Source: Geomicrobium halophilum (GTDB taxonomy: Bacteria; Bacillota; Bacilli; Bacillales; Marinococcaceae). From it: a stretch of DNA of 64,000 bases. Below are positions 24,771-32,370 of the stretch, one piece after another (position 1 is the first letter of the stretch; each line of letters begins with the position of its first letter). The position numbers and the translations under genes are program-made. The notes beneath the pieces were generated by a model. That model was not told the DNA's origin, ran no database searches, and saw only the letters and a list, made by a program, of their open reading frames with translations. The DNA lies in the NCBI RefSeq assembly GCF_014207655.1, contig NZ_JACHHJ010000003.1, positions 1 to 64,000 of the forward strand, in the 5' to 3' direction.

Positions 24771-26069
24771 ATGGACGCCATTTCACAAAGACACTTGGCA
24801 ATGCAAGATCAAAACGAAGGTGATTTTATTCAACCTGAAAAAAGAAACTTAGTCATCATGTGGTTTGCAAATCTTCTCGTTGCCGGAAGCATGACCATGG
24901 TTTTGCCTTTTTTGTCATTGTATATTGAATCGTTTGGTCAATACTCTCCGCAGGAAGTTCAACGTTGGGCTGGTTTTGTTTTTGGTATTTCTTTTTTAGT
25001 AGCCTTTCTCGTGTCCCCGTTATGGGGGCGGATTGGTGATCGTTTCGGTCGTAAAAAAATTCTTATTGGAACAGGGTTCGGGATCGCGTTTTCCGTGCTT
25101 CTTATGGGGTACGTAGAATCAGTTGCTGCACTCTTTGCCCTCCGTGCGTTCATGGGACTTGCTACAGGGTTTATCCCTGCATCTATGGCGCTCATTTCCG
25201 CGCAAAACGATAAACAGACCGCTGGCCAGACGTTAGGGACCCTACAAACAGGAACCGTTTCTGGCGGCTTGCTTGGGCCATTATTTGGCGGGCTGATTGC
25301 AGATACCGTCGGTATGGAACTCACATTTATCCTGACTGCTACTGTCCTCTCGTTGGCAACATTGCTCGTCATCTTCGGCGTAAAAGAAGTTATATTCGAA
25401 GAAAAAGATGAGGAGCAACGTTCCTATCATTGGAAAGAAGTTATCCGCCATATTGTGACTCATCCGATGTTGATTATGGTAATGGTTGTAGCGCTTGTCG
25501 TGCAACTCGTGAACTTTAGCGTTCAGCCACTTCTCGCCCTCTATGTCGGCAACCTCACCTCTGCTGAAAACCTGGCGTTTCTTGCCGGAATGGCATTCTC
25601 GGTGACCGGGCTCGGGAATTTACTTGCCACACGTAAGTGGGGGCAAATCGGTGACCGTATTGGCCATGAAAAAATCATGCTGCTTTTGCTCGTACTCTCC
25701 GGTTTATTTTTCATCCCGCAAGCCTTTGTAGGTGAACTTTGGCAGCTAGTCCTACTTCGATTCTTATTCGGGATCCAGGTCGGGGGATTGATTCCGTGCA
25801 CAACGGCCTATATACGCCAAGTCTGCCCTGTTTCCATGCAGGGCGAGGTACTTGGGTACAATCAGAGTTTCCGGTTTCTAGGCAATGTGATTGGCCCCGT
25901 TTCCGGCGGTATGATTGCCAGCAGCTTGGGTATCCCAGCAGTGTTCATTATCTCCGGCCTTCTCTTGGTTATTACCGCTGTGATCGTGAAGTTGATGTTG
26001 AAGTACACATCAAAGCAGCGAAAACGAGATACAGTGAACGTACGAAAAACTTCAGAGCATACTGCTTAA
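24771..26069 (+). CDS. MFS drug-efflux-type transporter (MdtG-like)
   Basis: A 432-residue major facilitator with 12 predicted TM helices. The A motif GRIGDRFGRKKIL follows TM2 and a second one, GQIGDRIGHEKIM, follows TM8. The TM5 sequence (GTVSGGLLGPLFGGL) resembles the antiporter C motif. It is probably a proton-driven multidrug exporter. No Shine-Dalgarno sequence precedes ATG 24771, and the promoter is very close, so translation may be leaderless or start at a later codon. It ends at a strong terminator. Confidence 0.9.
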   Translation: MDAISQRHLAMQDQNEGDFIQPEKRNLVIMWFANLLVAGSMTMVLPFLSLYIESFGQYSPQEVQRWAGFVFGISFLVAFLVSPLWGRIGDRFGRKKILIGTGFGIAFSVLLMGYVESVAALFALRAFMGLATGFIPASMALISAQNDKQTAGQTLGTLQTGTVSGGLLGPLFGGLIADTVGMELTFILTATVLSLATLLVIFGVKEVIFEEKDEEQRSYHWKEVIRHIVTHPMLIMVMVVALVVQLVNFSVQPLLALYVGNLTSAENLAFLAGMAFSVTGLGNLLATRKWGQIGDRIGHEKIMLLLLVLSGLFFIPQAFVGELWQLVLLRFLFGIQVGGLIPCTTAYIRQVCPVSMQGEVLGYNQSFRFLGNVIGPVSGGMIASSLGIPAVFIISGLLLVITAVIVKLMLKYTSKQRKRDTVNVRKTSEHTA

Positions 26070-26071
26070 AT

Positions 26072-26116
26072 AAAAATCCGTTGTAATGGAATGGTTTTTC
26101 ATTACAACGGATTTTT
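26072..26116 (+). terminator. Terminator of the MFS gene
   Basis: A perfect 17-bp stem, AAAAATCCGTTGTAATG and its complement, with an 11-base loop, starts three bases after the stop codon and ends in TTTTT. Confidence 0.9.
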
Positions 26117-26130
26117 AATTTAACGCACGT

Positions 26131-26300
26131 ATTCAAAAAGGAAGACACAAAGAGATGAGTAGATCGGGAAGACGTAGCTTCAAGCATCCTGTTCACACCA
26201 CGAAAGCACTCCCTTCTCCCGAAGGAAAAGGGAGTATGAGGAGCACAGGAGCAAGACGAAGAAGAGATACGACGGTTATTTTTCCCGGACTTTTTGAACA
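26131..26300 (+). repeat. MITE-like repeat, copy B
   Basis: Starts ATTCAAAAAG and ends CCCGGACTTTTTGAACA. It shares with copy A the internal blocks GTAGCTTC-AGCATCCTG, ACACCACGAAAGCA and GAAGAGATACGACG. It is about 170 bp with no ORF, directly after the MFS terminator. Confidence 0.78.
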
Positions 26301-26419
26301 CCCTCCTAAAGCGCTATGTGGGATGGGCGCTACACTATGCAGAAACGAAGCATCGTTCATTCAACACTTCTCCACTCTTTTTCGGGAGGCGGGCCCTATA
26401 TTCCAGTGCAATCATTCGT

Positions 26420-26482
26420 TATTCGGCGAAAGCAATGGAGAATTCAGCGCTTCGACCCAGGAATACGGCGCATACTCAAAAT
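26420..26482. repeat. 21-bp-period repeat, decayed locus 2
   Basis: Three contiguous 21-base units begin TATTCGGCG (26420), AATTCAGCG (26441) and AATACGGCG (26462). The same heptad code (YSAKAME, NSALRPR, NTAHTQN) as at 22986-23132 appears in one frame. The rest of the gap, 26301-26419, shows nothing else recognisable. Confidence 0.6.
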
Positions 26483-26511
26483 CTTCTGCCCCTTCGGGAC
26501 AGTTGCAAACA

Positions 26512-26565
26512 ATCGTAAACCTACACATAATATATGTTGACATTTATTTTGGAAATCCTTACAAT
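26512..26565 (+). promoter_or_regulatory. bioY promoter with BirA-like operator
   Basis: TTGACA (26537-26542), 17 bases, TACAAT (26560-26565) is a near-ideal sigma-A promoter. ATCGTAAAC (26512-26520), N15, GTTGACATT (26536-26544) matches the BirA dyad (TGTAAAC-N15-GTTTACA type) and covers the -35 hexamer. Confidence 0.65.
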
Positions 26566-26592
26566 ATTTTTATCTGAAAGGAGTTTATGCCT

Positions 26593-27180
26593 ATGAAATC
26601 GATAGACATCATGACTATTGCCATGTTCGTCGCTATGATGGCTGTAGCCGCGAACATTACGGCTATTTTTCCATTTCTCGTGTTTGCCGGAATCCCCTTA
26701 ACGTTTCAACCGCTAATTGCGATTTTGGCCGGTGCAGTTCTCGGAAGCCGTAGGGGTGCGGTCACTATGGTCGTATACACAATCGTTGGCTTGCTCGGAG
26801 CGCCTGTTTTTGCACAATTTCACGCAGGACCAGCTATGCTCGTTCGTCCAACGTTCGGTTTTATCCTTTCTTTTATTGTAGCCGCCTATGTAGTAGGGAA
26901 AATCATCGAAAAATCACATAACCCTCAGCTTTTCACTTATATCATCGCTAGCTTTATTGGACTTGCATTTAACTATTTCATTGGTACCCATTGGGTTTAT
27001 TTTGCTTATGTACTGGGCTTTAATGCTCCCGATCAATTTACGTACGGTATTGTATGGTTAGGGATGTTACCTCTCTTGATCAAGGATATTTTCTTTACCA
27101 TAGCAGCAGCTGTTATCGCCCAAAAGCTGCCCGAGTCAGTGAAACGACCCTTTATAGGGAAAGGGGCCGTAAGTCACTGA
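26593..27180 (+). CDS. bioY: Biotin transporter BioY
   Basis: A 195-residue S-component of a biotin ECF transporter with six TM helices. The typical ITAIFPFLVFAGIPLTFQPL near residue 25, LAGAVLGSRRGA, and the conserved GLLGAPVFAQFHAG...RPTFGFILSF run are present. ATG 26593 is nine bases from AAGGAG; the ATG two codons earlier is only three bases away. The EcfA/T module is not in this window. The BirA-like operator implies repression by biotin. Confidence 0.94.
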   Translation: MKSIDIMTIAMFVAMMAVAANITAIFPFLVFAGIPLTFQPLIAILAGAVLGSRRGAVTMVVYTIVGLLGAPVFAQFHAGPAMLVRPTFGFILSFIVAAYVVGKIIEKSHNPQLFTYIIASFIGLAFNYFIGTHWVYFAYVLGFNAPDQFTYGIVWLGMLPLLIKDIFFTIAAAVIAQKLPESVKRPFIGKGAVSH

Positions 27181-27296
27181 TCGTATGATTCAATGACTTA
27201 TGGTGTTCGCGAATGCCTACTTTTCAAACATGGAGTGCAATATGTCCTTATGTTATAATAATAGATACACTTTTTGAAAAGGACGTAATTGCAGCT

Positions 27297-27785
27297 ATGG
27301 AGATATTCTATAATTATCCGCTTTGGATGGCGATTGCAGCAATCGTCCTTGCCCAATTGGTCAAGGTTCCTATTGCCTTTATTGCTACGAGAAAAGTTGA
27401 TTTTACCCTCGTGACAAGTACAGGAGGAATGCCGAGCTCTCATTCAGCGGCGGTGACCGCACTGGCTACGACGATCGGGCTTGAATATGGTTTTGGCAGT
27501 AGTATGTTCTCGATCGCGGCCATGTTTGCCATCATTGTCATGTACGACGCCACAGGAGTTCGAAGACATGCCGGTTATCATGCTACTGTGCTCAATCAAC
27601 TCGTGGACGATTTTAATAAACTCGTCAAAGAAGCAAAAAGCTGGCAACATAAGAAAGAAGTCGAAAAACGCCAAGAATTAAAAGAATTGCTCGGGCACCA
27701 ACCGATTGAAGTATTTTTTGGCGCCTTTCTCGGTATTACGCTAGCCATTGTTGCCTACAATCTTCTGGAACCGGTCATTTTATAG
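27297..27785 (+). CDS. yuiD: Divergent PAP2-family membrane protein (YuiD)
   Basis: A 162-residue integral membrane protein of the DUF212/divergent PAP2 family. The key segment is TSTGGMPSSHSAAVTALATT, with the SGGMPSSH phosphatase-like motif; YDATGVRRHAGYHA follows, and a Lys/Glu-rich helix and a final TM helix close it. ATG 27297 has AAAAGGACG upstream. An earlier in-frame ATG at 27213 would add 28 residues without ribosome-binding support. Confidence 0.9.
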   Translation: MEIFYNYPLWMAIAAIVLAQLVKVPIAFIATRKVDFTLVTSTGGMPSSHSAAVTALATTIGLEYGFGSSMFSIAAMFAIIVMYDATGVRRHAGYHATVLNQLVDDFNKLVKEAKSWQHKKEVEKRQELKELLGHQPIEVFFGAFLGITLAIVAYNLLEPVIL

Positions 27786-27790
27786 AGGTT

Positions 27791-27898
27791 ATTCAAAAAG
27801 TCCGAGAAAAATAGCGGTCGTATTGATTCGTGCGAGGTATCGCTTACGTAGCTACGCCTCTTCGACCTACTCGGCTCTTTGTGTCCTCATTTTTGAAT
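27791..27898 (-). repeat. MITE-like repeat, copy C (inverted)
   Basis: ATTCAAAAAGTCCGAGAAAAA at the left is the conserved right end of copies A and B in reverse orientation. It ends ATTTTTGAAT. About 108 bp, directly after yuiD. Confidence 0.7.
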
Positions 27899-27993
27899 TC
27901 GCACTTATAGGATAAATATTATGATTGCCTTCATAAACGGATCTGGGCCTTATAACCAGATCTGTTTTCCTTCTTTTCATACCTCTAACTGAA

Positions 27994-28110
27994 TCACCTT
28001 ACGAATTCATGCACGGGGACTTGAGTTAATGTCGTCCATGTTACGTATAACGCCACAAAGAACAACATGGTCATGACAATGTTTTTTATAACTTTGAGGG
28101 GATTTAACAT
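27994..28110 (-). CDS. Tiny membrane protein, 38 residues
   Basis: From ATG 28110, preceded by AGAGGTGAAGG, the product is MLNPLKVIKNIVMTMLFFVAL... with one TM helix (about residues 8-27) and a basic N-terminus. It lies downstream of the yuiB terminator on the same strand. No family is recognised. The good Shine-Dalgarno sequence and clean TM pattern support it as a real gene. Confidence 0.55.
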   Translation of the reverse strand: MLNPLKVIKNIVMTMLFFVALYVTWTTLTQVPVHEFVR

Positions 28111-28235
28111 GCCTTCACCTCTTTCACTCCTGAAAGCATGCCCATCACAGGAAAATTTTATACAAATATGAAAACTCCCGCACTTTGAGGGCAACGTTTG
28201 AATGATTAGCCGGACGATACCCGAAACGCTACAAT

Positions 28236-28272
28236 AAAAAACCGTGCGGCACACGGCTTCACACGGTTTTTT
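28236..28272 (-). terminator. Terminator of yuiB
   Basis: On the minus strand AAAAAACCGTG and CACGGTTTTTT form an 11-bp stem starting 18 bases after the yuiB stop, with T run. Confidence 0.8.
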
Positions 28273-28289
28273 ATCATCCAGATGTTTTT

Positions 28290-28616
28290 CTAAAACATTC
28301 GATATCCCCGTACGCGCAACATCCGTATCGCAATCCCAGCAATAATCGCTCCAGCTAACCCTGAAAAGAGAATCATTAAATCAGCAAATTGCAGGGAAGC
28401 AAAACTCGGTCCAATCGCAGAAAACGAAGTTGCAGGTGATGTAAAATACTCTGTAAAACTAGCAGTGTTAACAATCCATATGACGATTAATGGATAAATC
28501 ACGGCCATCATCCACGTCGAACGCAGCACCATATTCAATAAAAATCCAATACCGAAAAAAAGGATTAAAAATAACATCATGGAAATGATTAATTGCGGAA
28601 GACTTGTTATCCCCAT
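28290..28616 (-). CDS. yuiB: YuiB-like membrane protein
   Basis: A 108-residue protein with three hydrophobic segments (about 8-28, 33-50, 75-97). It resembles B. subtilis YuiB, which also lies next to the NADH dehydrogenase gene. ATG 28616 is placed correctly after GGGGGTG; the GTG three codons upstream overlaps that site. Function unknown. Confidence 0.78.
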   Translation of the reverse strand: MGITSLPQLIISMMLFLILFFGIGFLLNMVLRSTWMMAVIYPLIVIWIVNTASFTEYFTSPATSFSAIGPSFASLQFADLMILFSGLAGAIIAGIAIRMLRVRGYRMF

Positions 28617-28734
28617 CCCACTCACCCCCGTATTAAATCAAGTGTACAAAAGGAATGAATAAGCGTCAATTTAGAAGCAAGAGAAACGATTGATATTAGC
28701 AGCCCTTTAGCGTAACTAAACATGCCTGCAGCAC

Positions 28735-28763
28735 TAAAAAAACGCCTCAAGAATGAAGAGGCG
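28735..28763 (-). terminator. Terminator of ndh
   Basis: On the minus strand CGCCTC, nine bases, GAGGCG, then TTTTTTT, 36 bases after the ndh stop. Confidence 0.8.
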
Positions 28764-28798
28764 CTTTTCCTTCCAAATGTACAGCTTTTTTACATCCC

Positions 28799-30013
28799 CT
28801 AGAGTGGATTCCGTCCTTTTGTAAGCGCGAGAGCCATACCATTTAGCTTCGTAAAATAGCGGTTATCACTCATATGTTTCATGAATAGAGCTGAACGACC
28901 ATAGAGTTTACGGTGACCGAAAAGGGAGACGGTCCCCATCGCTTCTTTTCCGCCTAGAGAAGCTAATGTCCCCAAGATTTCCGGTTTAAATGGTCCTGGA
29001 GTGCCACCCATAACTAAGTGTGTAACATTGTCAGCGGCTGCCGTCCCTTGCTGAATAGCCATCTGCGCCGTTGGTGGGTAAGGACGTTCCGTTTCTTCAT
29101 TAATGATCAATGAACAGTCTCCAATAATAAAGACATCATCATGACCAGGGGCACGTAAGTCAGAATCGACCTTGACACGGCCTCGGTTAGCTTCAAAGCC
29201 CGCTTCCTCAATGAGTGGATTACCGCGAACACCAGTCGCCCAAACGATGGTGCTCGCAGGGATCTCTTCCCCATCTTTTAAAATCACAAGCCCTTCCTTC
29301 ACTTCACTGATGGGTTTATTGACCTTAAATTCGACCCCGCGTTGTTCGAGTAAGTTCATTCCATATTCCACAAGCTCAGGGTCAAACCCAGGAAGAGCGG
29401 AAGGGGCTGCCTCAATCACGTACATCTTCACTTTCTCCCGGGGGACGTCATAATGCTCACATAGCTCAGGGAGACGCTCCGACAACTCTCCAATAAATTC
29501 AATCCCAGTAAAGCCGCCCCCAGCAACAACGAACGTAAGATCTTTGTCCTTATGTTCTTTTTGCTGTGGATACTGGGCAAATTGAAATTCGATATGATCT
29601 TTCATTTCACGAGCTCCGTCTAACGTCCAGGCATGATAGGTATGTTCATAAACCCCTTCGGCACCAAATGTTTCCGCTGTTGCCCCAAGCCCGATGATTA
29701 GATAGTCATAAGAAAGATCATCCCCACTCTTGAGCGTTACTGTCTTGTCCTCTGTGTGAATACCTGTAACCGTATCTTGAACGATATTTGTTTTGCCGGG
29801 GTTAAGCACCTTACGGATCTCCATACGGGCATTATCGTGATGAAGAGTTCCTGCTCCTACCTCATGCAGCCAGGTGGTTAAATAGTGATAGCTATGCTTA
29901 CTCACTAGTGTAATATGCGCGCGATCCGTGCCCAGCTTCTTTTGTAAGCGGCTGGCGGCCATCATCCCGCCATACCCTGCACCTAAAATGAGAATCTTCG
30001 GTTTTGCAGCCAT
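28799..30013 (-). CDS. ndh: Type II NADH dehydrogenase (NDH-2)
   Basis: A 404-residue peripheral membrane flavoprotein passing electrons from NADH to menaquinone. The FAD loop is ILGAGYGGMMAA at the N-terminus and the NADH loop is VVAGGGFTGIEFIGEL near 165. The quinone-site AQMAIQQG segment and VFIIGDCS are present. It is the main dehydrogenase visible in this window. A Rex-like operator lies 47 bases upstream of the start. Neighbours yuiB and yumC match B. subtilis. Confidence 0.95.
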   Translation of the reverse strand: MAAKPKILILGAGYGGMMAASRLQKKLGTDRAHITLVSKHSYHYLTTWLHEVGAGTLHHDNARMEIRKVLNPGKTNIVQDTVTGIHTEDKTVTLKSGDDLSYDYLIIGLGATAETFGAEGVYEHTYHAWTLDGAREMKDHIEFQFAQYPQQKEHKDKDLTFVVAGGGFTGIEFIGELSERLPELCEHYDVPREKVKMYVIEAAPSALPGFDPELVEYGMNLLEQRGVEFKVNKPISEVKEGLVILKDGEEIPASTIVWATGVRGNPLIEEAGFEANRGRVKVDSDLRAPGHDDVFIIGDCSLIINEETERPYPPTAQMAIQQGTAAADNVTHLVMGGTPGPFKPEILGTLASLGGKEAMGTVSLFGHRKLYGRSALFMKHMSDNRYFTKLNGMALALTKGRNPL

Positions 30014-30059
30014 CTCAATTCACATCCATTTCGTTTTTTACACCTAAATTGAAATCGAT

Positions 30060-30077
30060 ATGTGATTATTTTCACGT
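30060..30077 (-). promoter_or_regulatory. Rex-like operator upstream of ndh
   Basis: ATGTGA-TTATTT-TCACGT resembles the Rex consensus TTGTGA-N6-TCACAA at nine of twelve fixed positions. The rest of the 422-bp ndh-yumC divergent region (30014-30435) is A/T-rich. TATAAT at about 30384 serves as a likely -10 for yumC. Confidence 0.5.
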
Positions 30078-30435
30078 ACATAGACAAAAAATTAATGTCG
30101 TAGAATAGTCACATTTCCACTTATCAATTATAATTTTGTTAAATCACGATTTCAAGCATGATCATGTAATTTGTGATAAGATTTCTGGAAATAGTGTCGA
30201 ATAATATCATTTATTTTAACATTATATCGTTTTTTCATTTTTTTCTTTCATAACGGTTTCTAGTTTCCTGGGGTTAAAATATATTGAGGTTCCCGTTGTT
30301 TGAAACTTGATCTACATAGGCAAAGTGGCTACCAAATTACGTAATCCCAATGTGTATGATTTTCTTTATGGAAGCGACAATGTTATAATACTTTCGATAA
30401 TATATGAACTCTATAATCTCTGGAGGTGCTGATTC

Positions 30436-31428
30436 GTGGATGAAACATCCGTTGACCTATATGATATAACGATCATCGGCGGAGGGCCGACAGGGTTGTT
30501 TACCGCTTTTTACGGGGGGATGCGCCAGGCAAAGGTAAAGATTATTGAAAGCATGCCTCAGCTTGGTGGACAGCTAGCTGCGCTCTACCCCGAAAAATAT
30601 ATATACGACGTGGCCGGATTTCCAAAAGTTGGCGGACAAGAGCTTGTCGACAATTTGACTGAACAAATGCAAATGTTTGAGCAAACGGTTGTTCTCGGTC
30701 AATCGGTGGAAAACGTAGATAAATTAGCCGACGACACCTTTCAGATCGAAACCGATAAGGAAATTCACTATTCGCGTACGATCATTATTACTGCAGGAGT
30801 AGGAGCATTTCAGCCAAGAAGGCTGGCTCTCGAGGAAGCTACTCAATACGAAAGCGGAAACCTCCATTACTTCGTCAATAATCTTGGCGCTTTTAAAAAT
30901 AAAGATGTGCTCATTTGTGGAGGCGGAGATTCAGCCGTCGACTGGACACTTACCCTTGCGGATAACGCCAACGTTACGCTTACCCATCGCCGCGAGAAAT
31001 TCCGTGCACATGAGCACAGCGTCGCTGAATTACAAACAGCCCCCGTTAACCTTTATACGCCTTTCGAAATTAGTGAGCTTCACGGGGAAGGTGAGAATAT
31101 TGAGCAAGTCGTTCTTCAAGAAGTGAAGGGGACGGAGCAAAAAGTAGTCGATGTGGACGCCGTCATTGTTAACTATGGTTTCGTCTCTTCGCTTGGTCCT
31201 ATTAAAACTTGGGGTCTCGATATTACACGAAACTCCATATTAGTGAATACGCGCATGGAAACCAATATTCCAGGTATTTATGCAGCAGGCGATATCACTT
31301 CATACGAAGGAAAAGTAAAGCTGATTGCTTCAGGGTTTGGAGAAGCAACCATAGCAGTGAGTAATGCAAAAGCTTATATGGATCCCAACGCTCGTCTCCA
31401 ACCAGGTCACAGCACTCATATGTTTTAA
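30436..31428 (+). CDS. yumC: Ferredoxin-NADP+ reductase, YumC type
   Basis: A 330-residue thioredoxin-reductase-like FNR lacking the CxxC pair. It moves electrons between NADPH and ferredoxin/flavodoxin. The FAD loop is [16 protein letters not shown], the NADPH loop is [13 protein letters not shown] with [10 protein letters not shown], and [25 protein letters not shown] closes it. GTG 30436 has GGAGGTG five to six bases upstream. Confidence 0.94.
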   Translation: MDETSVDLYDITIIGGGPTGLFTAFYGGMRQAKVKIIESMPQLGGQLAALYPEKYIYDVAGFPKVGGQELVDNLTEQMQMFEQTVVLGQSVENVDKLADDTFQIETDKEIHYSRTIIITAGVGAFQPRRLALEEATQYESGNLHYFVNNLGAFKNKDVLICGGGDSAVDWTLTLADNANVTLTHRREKFRAHEHSVAELQTAPVNLYTPFEISELHGEGENIEQVVLQEVKGTEQKVVDVDAVIVNYGFVSSLGPIKTWGLDITRNSILVNTRMETNIPGIYAAGDITSYEGKVKLIASGFGEATIAVSNAKAYMDPNARLQPGHSTHMF

Positions 31429-31455
31429 CCCATCCCCCTGTTATGTTAAGAAAGT

Positions 31456-31493
31456 AAAACGTCCGCACGCGATGAAACGCGTGCGGACGTTTT
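31456..31493. terminator. Bidirectional terminator yumC / Fe-S carrier
   Basis: A perfect 16-bp stem (AAAACGTCCGCACGCG and complement) with a six-base loop lies between the convergent genes. Confidence 0.85.
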
Positions 31494-31498
31494 ACTAG

Positions 31499-31852
31499 TT
31501 AGCAATTTTCCGGGGTTCCGGCGTTCGCCTCTGTGCGAAAAGATGCGCCGCAGCCACAAGATAAAATGGCGTTTGGGTTATCAAGTGTAAACCCGCCCCC
31601 CATCATGTTTTCTTTATAATCAATGACAAGCCCATCAACAATTGGTTTACTTTCATCATCTATAAGGACAGTCAATCCTTCTTTATCGATGACTGTGTCG
31701 TCTTCATTTGTTTCGGCGTCAAATCCAAGTCCGTATGAAAGGCCACTACATCCTCCGCCGTTCACTCCAACTCTTAACTTTAGAGAAGGATCGCCTTCCT
31801 CTTCCTTCATAGCCTCAATCCTAGCCATTGCCGCGTCAGTGATTTCGATCAT
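31499..31852 (-). CDS. A-type Fe-S cluster carrier (HesB/IscA family, YutM-like)
   Basis: A 117-residue scaffold/carrier. The three cluster Cys are at about 35 (NGGGCSGLSYG), 99 and 101 (LSCGCGASF). ATG 31852 has AAAGGAGGCC upstream; the longer ORF has no support. It delivers Fe-S clusters, consistent with yutI (Nfu) and lipA nearby. An extra Cys is the last residue. Confidence 0.92.
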   Translation of the reverse strand: MIEITDAAMARIEAMKEEEGDPSLKLRVGVNGGGCSGLSYGLGFDAETNEDDTVIDKEGLTVLIDDESKPIVDGLVIDYKENMMGGGFTLDNPNAILSCGCGASFRTEANAGTPENC

Positions 31853-31939
31853 CTGAATGGCCTCCTTTCGGGTAAACAATGACCTATATGTCTTTAGCAT
31901 AAAGCCTCGGACCACTTTTTAGCAAGTCGAATGACTTTA

Positions 31940-32104
31940 CTACCCACAACTGCTTTTTAACTGAGCCGTATGCATCTTATCTATTTGACGGCTATAGTAC
32001 ATGACAAGGGGATGTTGCATTCCATATTCGTTTGCCGCATCCACCATCTTACTCCGAACCTGCTCCAGATCCTCTTCCCCTTCATAAACAACCTTAAAAT
32101 TCAT
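31940..32104 (-). CDS. Spo0E-like aspartyl-phosphate phosphatase family protein
   Basis: A 54-residue helical-hairpin protein from ATG 32104, with GGAAGGAG upstream. The pattern LEQVRSKMVDAANEYG...VMYYSRQIDKM follows the Spo0E layout (IExxRxxM..A...G......S-Q-x-L-D). The signature SQELD is altered to SRQID. Such proteins dephosphorylate Spo0A~P and delay sporulation. The altered motif leaves activity uncertain. Confidence 0.68.
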   Translation of the reverse strand: MNFKVVYEGEEDLEQVRSKMVDAANEYGMQHPLVMYYSRQIDKMHTAQLKSSCG

Positions 32105-32318
32105 TACTCCTTCCTCCCTGCTGCTGTATAAGCATTTGTCGCGTATTATCTCTTTATTTTATATATTCTACCTAACTTTACACAGATAATCAAAGGCTTA
32201 CCCATTGAAATATTATGAAAATTGACCGCAGATCTCACATATTCTCGCGTATATGTTCTACTTTTATTTATTCAGACTCGGATGTATAATAGAGAATGGC
32301 CACATCATAGGTGATCAT

Positions 32319-32369
32319 ATGACAAACATCATGATTACATATGACGGGGGATATTTAAAGGAGGGCTAA
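32319..32369 (+). other. Possible 16-codon upstream ORF before mqnE
   Basis: ATG 32319 preceded by AGGTGATC opens MTNIMITYDGGYLKEG and stops at 32369, one base before the mqnE start. The mqnE Shine-Dalgarno sequence (AAAGGAGGGC) lies inside its last codons. It could couple translation to mqnE or be chance. Confidence 0.3.
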
Positions 32370-32370
32370 C

